Below, piece by piece: positions 1 through 9,302 of a stretch of DNA of 62,130 nucleotides. This stretch comes from Clostridiales bacterium UBA1390. GTDB taxonomy: Bacteria; Bacillota; Clostridia; Lachnospirales; Bianqueaceae. Within the stretch, counting starts at the first letter, position 1. Every line of letters starts with the position of its first letter. The stretch is taken from positions 1 through 62,130 of the forward strand of contig DBQQ01000044.1 in NCBI GenBank assembly GCA_002305315.1. The letters run 5' to 3'. The notes beneath the pieces were generated by a model that saw only the letters and a program-made list of their open reading frames with translations, made no database searches and was not told where the DNA came from. The position numbers were made by a program, and so were the translations under genes.

Positions 1-1
1 A

Positions 2-268
2 GAACAGAGCGAGGATGGGGATTCTGACTTCTCCGAGTACAAACTATATGATTACGATTTCAATCTGATCCGGGAGGGGAAAGTACCGGATAACAAGCTG
101 TATTGCGCAGGGATTGATGAAACGGGAATATTATTGGACGAATATTACGGAAGCGATACGAGGGACTACTATAAGGTCTATCGGATACCGACAACGGCAG
201 AGGGAGAAGAAGAACTGCTGATCAATGTTGTAAGAGACATCAGCATGTTTAATGTACATGGTGAGTAG
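2..268 (+). CDS. C-terminal end of a beta-propeller-like lipoprotein (5' cut by window edge)
   Basis: Only the last 88 codons are inside the window; the gene starts upstream. The residues resemble the ends of the four genes that follow. The stretch KLYDYDFNL...KVYRIP here matches RIYDQNWDL...ALYRIP at the end of the gene at 4021, so this is the first visible member of a tandem paralogous family. The stop lies 25 bases before the next start, and a ribosome binding site (AAGGAGG, 278-284) sits between, so the two are probably co-transcribed. Signal peptide and Cys/His motif are outside the window. Function is unknown. Confidence 0.75.
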   Translation, partial: EQSEDGDSDFSEYKLYDYDFNLIREGKVPDNKLYCAGIDETGILLDEYYGSDTRDYYKVYRIPTTAEGEEELLINVVRDISMFNVHGE

Positions 269-293
269 CGGTACCATAAGGAGGAAAATCAGT

Positions 294-1499
294 ATGTGGC
301 GAATTCGAAGTATTGTTTTGATCATGACCTGCCTGCTGTTGCCCGGTTGTACGCAAAGCACAGGGAACGATCTTGCGAATGAGGTGTTCGATACGGACGA
401 CATGCTGCCCAGGTACGATTCGCAATCGAAATTCTGTCTGCCGGTTTCTTGCCTGGTAGAGACAGAACAGGCTTATTATGGCAGAGTTATGGGAACTCAT
501 TTTCTCAATTATTATGATAAAGAGAGCGGAGAAACCGGAATTTTATGCGGCCGCCTGGATTGCTCGCACGATGATCTGAAATGCAATGGGTATGTAGGAT
601 GGGGAGCCATCGGACTCAGTGTATATGATGAAAAGATATACTGGACCATGAAGGATCCAGCGGAGAAGAACACGATCGATCACTACATATGGCGGATGAA
701 CCTGGACGGGACGGACAGAGAACGACTGCAGGAAGTTAGGGTGCCAGAACTGAATACTAATGTGATCATACAAATTCATCGCGGTTATATCTATACGGTG
801 GGCACGGCCCTGAAGGTCGTGGAAGGCAGGTCGGAGGAACATATACAGGTATATGCAGAGAAGATGGGGGAGGAAGGATCTTTCGTTTCTATTTTAGATA
901 TTGTTTACGATTCCCCTATGCCCTATTGTAATATCAAGCTGCTGGGAAATTCGCTGTATATCATGATCTCCCACTACAAAGACGAGGGGAATTACTCCCT
1001 GGTATTGTACGAATGGGATATTCAGTCAAGACAGATGATAACGCTGATGGAAGAAGAAGGAATCGCAGTGGAGCCATGGAGCTTTTCCGTGACGGCGGAG
1101 CGGGAGTTATACTGGATAGGCTGGGATCCGAAGGACAGCATGCCGGCGCAGGTGCACCGTTATAACCCGGAAACGAAAGAGGGCGAGTTCTGCTTTGACA
1201 TGGAGAGCATGGATTATCTGAGCGGTCAACTGGGAGATGGCGTCATCGCGTCAGTTTCGTATGAAGAGAATGACGCCTGGCTGCGGGTCAAGGATATGGA
1301 GGGAAATACGCTGTATGACCAGCAGATCACTTTTCCAGGCCAAAGAAAGGATATATCCTATATGTACACCTTCTATGGAGGAGATCAGGAATACGTATAC
1401 TATGAGGCTATGGAACGAAGCGAGGAAATAGAATATCCTGAAGTACATATGATCAGGATTCCGATCGCAGAACAGAAAGAAGGGGAGTTCCTATGGTGA
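294..1499 (+). CDS. Beta-propeller-like lipoprotein with Cys/His motif, copy 2
   Basis: A 401-residue predicted lipoprotein. An in-frame ATG exists at 252, but the start at 294 is preferred because AAGGAGG at 278-284 is well spaced for it, and the protein then opens with a short basic N-terminus, a hydrophobic stretch and the lipobox LLPGC. The mature protein would be anchored on the outer face of the membrane. Around residues 85-105 it carries C-x4-C-x-H-x4-C (CGRLDCSHDDLKC), found in each full copy of this array. Later segments such as WRMNLDGTDRERLQ resemble blades of DUF5050/TolB-like beta-propellers. The conserved IHRGYIY segment is also shared. The last 7 bases overlap the next gene, so translation is probably coupled. 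Ligand and role are unknown. Confidence 0.85.
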   Translation: MWRIRSIVLIMTCLLLPGCTQSTGNDLANEVFDTDDMLPRYDSQSKFCLPVSCLVETEQAYYGRVMGTHFLNYYDKESGETGILCGRLDCSHDDLKCNGYVGWGAIGLSVYDEKIYWTMKDPAEKNTIDHYIWRMNLDGTDRERLQEVRVPELNTNVIIQIHRGYIYTVGTALKVVEGRSEEHIQVYAEKMGEEGSFVSILDIVYDSPMPYCNIKLLGNSLYIMISHYKDEGNYSLVLYEWDIQSRQMITLMEEEGIAVEPWSFSVTAERELYWIGWDPKDSMPAQVHRYNPETKEGEFCFDMESMDYLSGQLGDGVIASVSYEENDAWLRVKDMEGNTLYDQQITFPGQRKDISYMYTFYGGDQEYVYYEAMERSEEIEYPEVHMIRIPIAEQKEGEFLW

Positions 1500-2797
1500 G
1501 TCGGAGAATACGTGTGATATCTTGGATGTTATGCGGAGTACTACTGTTGGCAGGATGCGAAGGGACGGCGATGGAATCCTCCCAGGAAGAGATGGCGGTG
1601 AGCCATGTGGAAGAGGTTTCTATGCCAGATTCCGCCATAGAGGAATCACAGCCTGCGACTAGCAATGAAAATTATCTGGCGGATGAGCGCTTCGATACCG
1701 AGGAACCATTGGAACAGTATGATGTGGAGACGCAGTATGCCTATACCGGGATGGATATGTGCGAAACGGAAGACGCGTATTATGGCAGAGATCTTCTGTC
1801 GGAATTCTATATGTACTGGGATAAGCAGAGTGGCGTCAGCGGGAAACTGTGTGGAAAACCGGAATGTGCACATGAGGACGCCAGCTGTAATGCGTATGTG
1901 GGCCCTTCTGATTCTGGCCTTACGGTGTATGAAGGCTATCTGTACTGGACAGGAGTCGATCGAAGTAATTTTTCCGGCACAGACCGATATCTGTGGCGTA
2001 TGAACCTGGATGGCACACAACAAGAAAAAGTGCAAAAATTAGCGAAGAAAGAGGTCAATAGAGATTCATTAGTCCAGATCCACCGCGGATATATCTACAC
2101 GGCAGGCATATATACCACGGTGGAGGATGGAGTATCCCAAGAAGGAATCCGGATTATTGCGGAACCCATCGGTGTGGAGACGGAACCTGTGGTGGTGATG
2201 GACGAGACCTATACGGATGTCATGTTATATTATACCATGCGGATTACCGGGAATCACATATATGTTCTGGTCGACAAAACACCGTTGGTCGATGAAGGCG
2301 CATATCAACTGAAACTGTACCGATGGGATTCCAAAACCAGACAGATGGAAATTCTGATGGATCTGGAAAAGAGCGATTTCAGCATAGCGGATATGCAAAT
2401 CGGTGAGGACGGAACGGTGTACTTTGCAGGGAAATCGGAGGGTGTTCCAGGCGTATATCGATACGATTTCCAGACAGAATCGTTAGAGACGGTTTTTCAA
2501 TGGGAAGAAGAGTCGGATGCCTGGACGCGTTTAACAAAGACTCATGTCATCGCGCTGTACCACGAGAATGGGAATCCTCGATCCATTCAAGTAAGAACTC
2601 TGGATGGGGAAGTCGTGTGTGAGAGGGAGATGATGTGGGAAGGACGTGCGGAAGATGCTTCCTATTTTCCGATATTCTGCGGAGGAAATGATCAGTACGT
2701 CATTTACAATGTAACGTATATGGAAGATCGAGTCATGATCCGAGTACCGCTGAATACGGCGGAAGAGATTCGGGTACTCTGGAGATATGAATTATAG
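1493..2797 (+). CDS. Beta-propeller-like lipoprotein with Cys/His motif, copy 3
   Basis: A 434-residue lipoprotein with lipobox LLAGC, then a Glu/Ser-rich linker longer than in its neighbours (about residues 25-60). It has the family motif as CGKPECAHEDASC, then a propeller-like segment WRMNLDGTQQEKVQ and the shared IHRGYIY. The start overlaps the previous gene by 7 bases, preceded by AAGGGGAG. The region from the motif to the mid-protein is close to copy 2, which points to duplication in place. Extracellular sensing or binding is likely from the lipoprotein-propeller layout; nothing in the sequence names the ligand. Confidence 0.85.
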   Translation: MVSRRIRVISWMLCGVLLLAGCEGTAMESSQEEMAVSHVEEVSMPDSAIEESQPATSNENYLADERFDTEEPLEQYDVETQYAYTGMDMCETEDAYYGRDLLSEFYMYWDKQSGVSGKLCGKPECAHEDASCNAYVGPSDSGLTVYEGYLYWTGVDRSNFSGTDRYLWRMNLDGTQQEKVQKLAKKEVNRDSLVQIHRGYIYTAGIYTTVEDGVSQEGIRIIAEPIGVETEPVVVMDETYTDVMLYYTMRITGNHIYVLVDKTPLVDEGAYQLKLYRWDSKTRQMEILMDLEKSDFSIADMQIGEDGTVYFAGKSEGVPGVYRYDFQTESLETVFQWEEESDAWTRLTKTHVIALYHENGNPRSIQVRTLDGEVVCEREMMWEGRAEDASYFPIFCGGNDQYVIYNVTYMEDRVMIRVPLNTAEEIRVLWRYEL

Positions 2798-3959
2798 GAA
2801 AAAGAAAATGAAAATAAAAAAGTTTTCTATATTCCTGTTTTCTTTACTTTTGATTGTATGCTCCTGTAAAAATAGTACACCCCTCAATGAGGGAGGGAAC
2901 GATGCGAATTACCTGCCCGATTATGATGTACAGTCAGCGTATAGCCAGATGGGCGGCAGTGTGAGCCGATACGACAATGTATATTATATGAAGCAGGACA
3001 GTTGGCTCTTTTATTATGATGACGAAAGCAAGGTGTCCGGTAAACTTTGCGCAAAACCGGAGTGTTCCCATGACAATGAATCCTGTAATGCCTATGTGGG
3101 CGCGGCTTCGGGAATACAGGTGTATGACAGCATGGTATACTGGGCCGATATCACATCCAGTCTGAATATCTGGCGGATAGATCTGTCGGGAAATCATCGG
3201 GAAATGGTGATGCAAAAGCCGATAGATAGTAGCGGAACGAAGATGAACGCGCAAGTGGTTCTGCATCGAGGATATGTATATTACAGTGAGATCGAGATAG
3301 AGATACAAAACGGACAAAATCAACAGACCTTTACACTCAGTCGATACGATTTGACGCAGCCGGAAGAAGAGCCGGAAATCTTATACCAGAGAGAAGATCC
3401 CCGGCTTATGAACTATATTTGCCAATGGGATAGGAATCAGGTATATATTCTTTTTGATAGCAGTCTGGAAACGGGAGAGTATGTACGGACACTTCTGTCT
3501 TGTGATTTGAGCAGTGGTCAGATAAAGGAATTGTGGAATGAGACATCTTCTTACTTCACAACAACGTTATTAGCCCGTGAGGGAGAATTGCACTTGTTGA
3601 GTACAAAGCTGGTAGAAGACAGGCGGTATCAGCATACGGTGTATTTTCCGGAGAAAGGAACATGGGAACTGCAGGAAGAGGGAGAGATTGCCGATGAATT
3701 CCGATCGATCTTTCTCGTCGATGGTTTTTATGTATGGCGGATATTTCATGAAGACGAAGCCATGGGGTATGAAGTAGAAACCTGGGATCATGAGTCAGTG
3801 TATCAAGGAGAAGCAGAAGGACTGATCACCCGCATCGGGAGAGATGAGAACGGTGTTATTTTAACGGCAGATCGCTATCTTAATGAGGGTGGCGCACAGT
3901 ATCTTGTCATTCGCGTATCCGAAAAGGGAGAAGAGATATTGCTGTCTTATACAAAATAG
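2787..3959 (+). CDS. Beta-propeller-like lipoprotein with Cys/His motif, copy 4
   Basis: A 390-residue lipoprotein that overlaps the previous gene by 11 bases. A second in-frame ATG at 2808 (AGGA at 2796-2799, 8 bases away) would give a more typical lysine-start signal peptide, MKIKKFSIF..., and may be the real start. The lipobox region is LLIVCSC. The family motif appears as CAKPECSHDNESC, followed by IWRIDLSGNHREMV (propeller-like) and LHRGYVYY. By eye this copy and the next are AT-richer than copies 2 and 3, suggesting older divergence. Function is unknown. Confidence 0.83.
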   Translation: MNYRKKKMKIKKFSIFLFSLLLIVCSCKNSTPLNEGGNDANYLPDYDVQSAYSQMGGSVSRYDNVYYMKQDSWLFYYDDESKVSGKLCAKPECSHDNESCNAYVGAASGIQVYDSMVYWADITSSLNIWRIDLSGNHREMVMQKPIDSSGTKMNAQVVLHRGYVYYSEIEIEIQNGQNQQTFTLSRYDLTQPEEEPEILYQREDPRLMNYICQWDRNQVYILFDSSLETGEYVRTLLSCDLSSGQIKELWNETSSYFTTTLLAREGELHLLSTKLVEDRRYQHTVYFPEKGTWELQEEGEIADEFRSIFLVDGFYVWRIFHEDEAMGYEVETWDHESVYQGEAEGLITRIGRDENGVILTADRYLNEGGAQYLVIRVSEKGEEILLSYTK

Positions 3960-4020
3960 AGCGGGAATAGTGGAGAAATAGAATATTAGCGGATATCTTT
4001 CTTCGAGAGGAGATTATCAT

Positions 4021-5217
4021 ATGGCAAGAGTGGGTATGGCATTTGTCCTGTTTTTATTTTCGTTGGCAATAGCATGTCAGCCTTCCATATCAGAAACGGC
4101 AGAATCAATGCTTAGCAGCGACAAATATCTGGAGGCCTATGATGTTCCTATAGGGTATGAAAACGCAGAAGGTCTTTTTGCGAAGCATGATACGACATAT
4201 TATGCATGTTTTGATAACTGGATGTATTATTTTGATACAAAAACGCAACGCAGCGGGAAATTATGCGGAAAAGTGGAATGCACGCATGAGGATAGAGATT
4301 GTAATGCCTACTTAGGGGATATTATCGTGGGCAGTTTCCAGATCTATGATCAAAAAATATATTGGCTGGGAGAACTGTTGTATAGAATGGATTTGGATGG
4401 TGAAAATAGAGAAGAATATAGAGTCGTGGATGATATGGGAGAACTTGATCCTCGCTGCTATCTTCATCGTGGTTCTATCTATATGTGCGGAATCGAACAC
4501 AATGTTAAAGGGGCTAATGTGACATATACTGTTCGTATTTTACGGTATTCCATCGAGAATGCAGAGGCGGAACCTGAAACGGTATTGGAGCAGGAGTGCC
4601 AATATATTCCGAAATATATATGCCGGTTTTATCGCGATAAACTGTATGTCTTGATAGATGCGCGTCTGGGAATGGAACTCTCAGAAGGATATAAAAGAGA
4701 TCTATATGAATATGATATCGTACATAAGGAATTGAAAAACGTGTGGTCCAGCCAGGATCAAGCGCATACCAGAAGCGTAAGTATAAATAACGAAGGGCTG
4801 GAGATTTTGAATCTTAGCACAGATCAATATACGATGTTTACGGATCCAGAATTGGCCTGTACACTATGGAAGTCTCAGTATCATTTTGCGGATCAAAGTA
4901 TGACAGAGATGGAAAGATATGAGACAGAGCCAGGCTATACGGATCAAAGCATGATAGAAAACTGGGTGATTACGTCGCAAATCGATGTAATAGTACAGGA
5001 AGAGAATCGGGTCGATGTAAAAACAAAGTACAGGATCTATGATCAAAACTGGGATCTCTCCGGTACTGGGGAGTATGAAGGGCTGGCAAGTATGATTGGG
5101 GAAGATTCTATGGGGCTTTTGATTTTGACAGACATAGGGTCACCCTGTAAGGCGTTATATCGAATTCCTTATGACAATATGGATACCGTGGAAATCTTAA
5201 TTCAGCATGGAGAATAG
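4021..5217 (+). CDS. Beta-propeller-like lipoprotein with Cys/His motif, copy 5
   Basis: A 398-residue lipoprotein with a short signal peptide ending LAIAC. The start has GAGAGGAG about 8 bases upstream. The family motif is CGKVECTHEDRDC, followed by LYRMDLDGENREEY and LHRGSIY. It is the most divergent full copy and is separated from copy 4 by 61 bases, while copies 2-4 overlap one another. It ends the lipoprotein array; 46 bases later a promoter begins for the two ABC exporters. No terminator-like hairpin was seen between them, so read-through into the exporters is possible. Confidence 0.83.
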   Translation: MARVGMAFVLFLFSLAIACQPSISETAESMLSSDKYLEAYDVPIGYENAEGLFAKHDTTYYACFDNWMYYFDTKTQRSGKLCGKVECTHEDRDCNAYLGDIIVGSFQIYDQKIYWLGELLYRMDLDGENREEYRVVDDMGELDPRCYLHRGSIYMCGIEHNVKGANVTYTVRILRYSIENAEAEPETVLEQECQYIPKYICRFYRDKLYVLIDARLGMELSEGYKRDLYEYDIVHKELKNVWSSQDQAHTRSVSINNEGLEILNLSTDQYTMFTDPELACTLWKSQYHFADQSMTEMERYETEPGYTDQSMIENWVITSQIDVIVQEENRVDVKTKYRIYDQNWDLSGTGEYEGLASMIGEDSMGLLILTDIGSPCKALYRIPYDNMDTVEILIQHGE

Positions 5218-5262
5218 CCGGACAACAAAGCAATCAAGGATATCACACAGCACACATTCAGA

Positions 5263-5292
5263 TTGACAAAGGCAAGGGGTGTGTGCTATGGT
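5263..5292 (+). promoter_or_regulatory. Promoter for the ABC exporter pair
   Basis: TTGACA at 5263-5268, an 18-base spacer and TATGGT at 5287-5292, with TGC directly before the -10 box (extended -10). It lies 49 bases before the first exporter gene. Confidence 0.55.
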
Positions 5293-5340
5293 ATATAAGT
5301 AGACATTTATAGACAAAATCAATGGGGGCAAGGAATCAAC

Positions 5341-7119
5341 ATGAGAAAATCCGTTCGGACAATGCGGTATCTGGCGGATACGTTATGGAGCTATGATCGC
5401 AGCATTTTCTTCTATTTCGCAGTGAGCTGTGTGTTGGGCGCGTGTCTTCCTTATGTGGGCATTCTGATGCCCCAGTATATCGTTTCCGGTTTGCTGACGA
5501 AGGAAGACGCCCAATATTGGGGTCTCCTTTTCGGCATTTTGGGGATTGTAAGCATAGGAGCAGGCGGGGGTTGTGCCGTCAGCACGCAAGCATTCAAGGG
5601 CCGCATCAATGCGGCACGCAATGGTTGTTTTGGGAAACTGCTGACAGAAAAAATGCAGCGGATTCAATATATGCAGTTGGAACAGCCTTCTGTGCAGGAA
5701 CTGTGTTTTCGTGCGAATTTTTTGTTTTGGAGTGAAACCAGTGGGATGGCGGGCGTGTTCACTGGCTTGAATCAATTATTGACAGGATTGCTTACGCTCT
5801 CTGGCATGGTGATTATTTTATTGGGACTGAGCCCATATTTGCCAGGGATTCTGATTCTTCTGCTGATGTTGAATGTACACTTGTTATCGAAAGCGCGCAG
5901 GCAGGAAAACGAACAGCGGCCAGCACAATCTAAACTGAGTCGAGAACTCGATTATCTATCTTCAATCATGCACGATGTGGTAGCAGGAAAAGATATCCGT
6001 CTGTATGGGATGGCAGGATATCTGATGCAATGGTTCCGGCGGACTGCGGCGGATCGTCGCTCCTTAAGAAGGAAAATTCAGCGGAACTATACAAGGGCGG
6101 AGATATGCGGAATTATCTTAGCATTACTGCGAGATGTATTTCTATACGGGTATCTTATTAAAGAAATCATAGAAGGGCACATGGCAGCAGATCAGTTTCT
6201 GTTATACACGGGAAGCGCCAGTGGGTTTACCCTGGCCTTTGGCGGGATGATCGAGAACTTTCTGAATATTCGCCAGTTCCTGGGACAAGCGAAAGATTTT
6301 CAAGAGGTGATGAAGCTTCCAGAAGAGCCATCGGAAAACATACCGGATGTGAAAATGGACTTCTCTCATCTCGCGATGAAAAATGTATCTTTTACGTATC
6401 CGAATGGTTTTGCACTGGGAATAGAAAATCTTTCTATTCAGAAGGGAGAACATATTGCGCTCGTAGGCCCCAATGGGAGTGGAAAAACGACGCTAGTCAA
6501 ATTGGTACTGGGGCTTTATCGTCCACAGCAGGGGAAGATTGACGTTTTCATGAAGAACGGGGACGTGATTTCCGGAAATCGGTTTGGTTTGTTTTCTACG
6601 GTCATGCAGAAGATCTATCAATATGCGATGACAGTGGATGAGAATATTTGCTTCCAGGAATATGAAGAGATGGATGGGCCGATGCTGCAACGCGCTATAT
6701 TGGGAGCGCAGCTCAATGAAGACATCAAGACCATGCCAAAGGGCGGACGAACCATGCTGCGTAAGGACTTCGACCCAGCGGGCATTCATCTTTCCGGGGG
6801 ACAGCTGCAAAAATTGGCTCTCGCGCGTGCATTGTATAAGGACGCGCCGATCATGGTACTGGATGAGCCCAGTGCTTCGTTGGATCCATTGGCGGAGCAG
6901 CAATTGTATGAGGCCTTCTCTCAATTATTTGCAGACAAGACGTGTATTTATGTTTCACATCGACTCAGCAGTGTTCACTTTTGCAGTCGTATATGGGTGA
7001 TGGATGCGGGGCAGATGATTGCAACGGGGACTCACGAAGAATTGATGCAAAAATGTTCACTCTATGCGCGTATGTATGAAGCACAAAGCAGACCCTATCA
7101 GGATACCGAGGAGGCATGA
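5341..7119 (+). CDS. ABC exporter half-transporter (permease-ATPase fusion) A
   Basis: A 592-residue fused transporter: about six membrane segments in the first 310 residues, then an ATPase domain. Walker A is GPNGSGKTT near residue 375, the signature LSGGQ near 484, Walker B MVLDEPSASLDP near 505, and the H-loop SHR near 540. There is no N-terminal C39 peptidase domain, so it is not an obvious peptide-cleaving exporter. The ATPase looks intact. Only 3 bases separate its stop from the alternative ATG of the next gene, so the two half-transporters probably form a heterodimer. Placement right after five surface lipoproteins suggests a shared task, but no small peptide precursor gene was found nearby. 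Substrate is unknown. Confidence 0.9.
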   Translation: MRKSVRTMRYLADTLWSYDRSIFFYFAVSCVLGACLPYVGILMPQYIVSGLLTKEDAQYWGLLFGILGIVSIGAGGGCAVSTQAFKGRINAARNGCFGKLLTEKMQRIQYMQLEQPSVQELCFRANFLFWSETSGMAGVFTGLNQLLTGLLTLSGMVIILLGLSPYLPGILILLLMLNVHLLSKARRQENEQRPAQSKLSRELDYLSSIMHDVVAGKDIRLYGMAGYLMQWFRRTAADRRSLRRKIQRNYTRAEICGIILALLRDVFLYGYLIKEIIEGHMAADQFLLYTGSASGFTLAFGGMIENFLNIRQFLGQAKDFQEVMKLPEEPSENIPDVKMDFSHLAMKNVSFTYPNGFALGIENLSIQKGEHIALVGPNGSGKTTLVKLVLGLYRPQQGKIDVFMKNGDVISGNRFGLFSTVMQKIYQYAMTVDENICFQEYEEMDGPMLQRAILGAQLNEDIKTMPKGGRTMLRKDFDPAGIHLSGGQLQKLALARALYKDAPIMVLDEPSASLDPLAEQQLYEAFSQLFADKTCIYVSHRLSSVHFCSRIWVMDAGQMIATGTHEELMQKCSLYARMYEAQSRPYQDTEEA

Positions 7120-7121
7120 AA

Positions 7122-8957
7122 ATGGAGAAGGGAGAGAGAACTTCTGCAAAAGTTTTTGGGACGATATTGCGTAAAATCATGCACATCAGTCCCCTCTTTT
7201 GTATTGAGAGCATTCTTTTGGCATTGCTGAAGGCGGGAGAAAGATTGTCGTGGATTCTTTTTCCTGCGCTGCTGCTGGAAGAAATGACCACAGCGCATCG
7301 AGTCGATCAGATCATTCTATGGGGAGGTCTCTGTATTGGGGTTCCCGCGATCTTTGCGATGGTCAACGCATTTCTCTCCAATGCGTTAGAAAATCTGGCA
7401 AGATATGTAGAAGACGAACTCGAGGCATCCATTGACCAAGTCAATATGCAAACGCGGTATGCCGATTTTGATTCTCCAGAGATTCATGCTATTTTTCAGG
7501 AAATCAAAGATGGGCAAAACATGGTGGGCTCGGTGACAGGGGTCATTCGGAATCATATCTTGGCGATCACGCAGCATGGATTTACGCTGGTACTGTATGT
7601 CCCGCTTGTATTTCAACTGGTGATGACGGATGGAGCTTTGAAGGGAATAGAGGGCGCTGCAGCGTGGATTTGTAGGAATACTCCGTTGTTTCTCGTGTTT
7701 ATTATAATATTATGCGGTGTTACTGTAGCGCTGAGATATCAATTACAGCAAAAAGCATTTCATCTCGTGGAGAGTTTTTCGGGTGTGGAGAGGGAATATC
7801 AGTATTATGTGGGAATTCGTTCAGACTACGAAAATGGAGCGGATATCCGTCTCAATTGCCTAGGAGAAATGCTGGGCAGACGTATGGAAAAATATAATCA
7901 GGAAGAACGGCGGATGCATTTATCTCAAAGTGCATTTCAAGGCAGAGCAGACTTCTTGCTATGTGTGTTTAAAGCGATACAGACGATGGCCATTTACGGA
8001 TTTGTCCTTGGAAAGGCACTATGGGGAGCTATTGGCATCAGTGGTTTCTACTTGTATACCAGTGTGCTTTCCCAGGCTCTTACCGCGATGACCGAGATCC
8101 TCAGGCAATGCGGAGAGATTAAAAATGCAGGAAAGTATTATAAAGGGTATCTACAATTATGGGAAAGGCAGACGGAGACAGGAAACAGAGAGTTGGAACA
8201 GGCGCCCATACTTGCATGTGGGGATATCGTGTTCGAGGATGTATCGTTCCGTTATCCTGGTACTCAGCAATGGATTCTAAAAAAGATCAATCTGACGATT
8301 TGGGCGGGAGAGAAATTGGCGATTGTGGGCAGAAACGGAGCGGGTAAGACGACTCTGGTGAAAGTTTTGATGGGATTGTATCCAGTGGAATCTGGACATA
8401 TTTATATAGATGGCAGAGATGTCAATACTTTGAATAGCCAGGAGCGTTTCGACGCATTTAGTACGGTCTTTCAGGACTATCGCTTGCTTGCGGCATCATT
8501 GCAGGATAACGTGACGGCTTTTGAAAAGGATCCGGATACGGAACGTGTTCTGCGTGCACTAAAGGACGCGGGATTCGAGGTAAAAGGAGAAGAAGAGCTA
8601 TATAGGCCGGTTTCACGGCATTTATCCGATGAGGGGATTCTTTTTTCAGGAGGGGAAGAGCAGAAGATTGCCATCGCCAGGGCCCTATATAAGGACGCGC
8701 CGTATTATATCATGGACGAGCCTTCGGCAGCGCTGGATCCCATTGCGGAGAAAGAAATCAATGAGAGGATGCTTCGCGCTACAGAGGGACACACATTGCT
8801 CATCATTTCGCACCGTTTGTCCACATGTACCAGAGTAGATCGTGTGGTTGTGCTGGATGAGGGAGAAATTCTGGAAGAGGGTTCGCATCAGGCATTGTTG
8901 AAACGGGGAGGGCTGTATTCACAGATGTGGGAGGCTCAGGCGCGCCACTATCGATAG
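7122..8957 (+). CDS. ABC exporter half-transporter (permease-ATPase fusion) B
   Basis: A 611-residue partner of transporter A. The ribosome binding site GAGGAGG (7108-7114) is 7 bases from the ATG at 7122 but only 1 base from the ATG at 7116, so 7122 is chosen. Membrane segments fill the first 330 residues. Walker A is GRNGAGKTT near residue 402, the signature is FSGGE near 508, and Walker B is YIMDEPSAALDP near 528. The signature has Glu where the partner has Gln; otherwise the site looks functional. With transporter A it would make a full exporter. A weak inverted repeat follows the stop but has no T-run, so no clear terminator was found. Confidence 0.9.
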   Translation: MEKGERTSAKVFGTILRKIMHISPLFCIESILLALLKAGERLSWILFPALLLEEMTTAHRVDQIILWGGLCIGVPAIFAMVNAFLSNALENLARYVEDELEASIDQVNMQTRYADFDSPEIHAIFQEIKDGQNMVGSVTGVIRNHILAITQHGFTLVLYVPLVFQLVMTDGALKGIEGAAAWICRNTPLFLVFIIILCGVTVALRYQLQQKAFHLVESFSGVEREYQYYVGIRSDYENGADIRLNCLGEMLGRRMEKYNQEERRMHLSQSAFQGRADFLLCVFKAIQTMAIYGFVLGKALWGAIGISGFYLYTSVLSQALTAMTEILRQCGEIKNAGKYYKGYLQLWERQTETGNRELEQAPILACGDIVFEDVSFRYPGTQQWILKKINLTIWAGEKLAIVGRNGAGKTTLVKVLMGLYPVESGHIYIDGRDVNTLNSQERFDAFSTVFQDYRLLAASLQDNVTAFEKDPDTERVLRALKDAGFEVKGEEELYRPVSRHLSDEGILFSGGEEQKIAIARALYKDAPYYIMDEPSAALDPIAEKEINERMLRATEGHTLLIISHRLSTCTRVDRVVVLDEGEILEEGSHQALLKRGGLYSQMWEAQARHYR

Positions 8958-9030
8958 CCTATTTGGGAGAGGTTTTCACCGCAAACAGGCCTGCCATTAT
9001 AAAAATATTGTCCCAGCACGCAAATTTCCT

Positions 9031-9059
9031 TTGACTTTTATATCGAGATGTGGTATAGT
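9031..9059 (+). promoter_or_regulatory. Promoter for the tRNA pair
   Basis: TTGACT at 9031-9036, a 17-base spacer and TATAGT at 9054-9059, 35 bases before the first tRNA. Near-consensus, as expected for stable RNA genes. Confidence 0.75.
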
Positions 9060-9094
9060 AGTGTTTGCTAGTCCAAGCGCCATGGATATGGCAT

Positions 9095-9167
<73 letters not shown>

Positions 9168-9172
9168 TTTGT

Positions 9173-9245
9173 GGGCCATTAGCTCAGCCGGTAGAGCACT
9201 GGACTTTTAATCCAGGTGTCTCGGGTTCGAACCCCGAATGGCTCA
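9173..9245 (+). tRNA. tRNA-Lys (TTT)
   Basis: A 73-base cloverleaf 5 bases after tRNA-Phe. Acceptor arms GGGCCAT and ATGGCTC pair with one G-U; discriminator A. Anticodon arm CTGGA-CTTTTAA-TCCAG gives anticodon TTT. The variable loop GTGTC again has G46. No CCA is encoded. It shares the promoter and terminator with tRNA-Phe. Confidence 0.97.
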
Positions 9246-9251
9246 CTGATT

Positions 9252-9280
9252 GCCGCCTCGTAAGGGGCGGCTTTTATTTT
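9252..9280 (+). terminator. Terminator after the tRNAs
   Basis: Stem GCCGCCTC / GGGGCGGC (9252-9259 with 9264-9271, one T-G pair), four-base loop GTAA, then a T-rich tail from 9272. It separates the tRNAs from trmB. Confidence 0.85.
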
Positions 9281-9302
9281 TAGTACATAGAAGGGAGTCT
9301 TT

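Noticed and set aside
8957..8995. Terminator after the ABC exporter pair
   Set aside because: GCCTATTTG and CAAACAGGC nearly pair, but there is no T-run and the loop is large.
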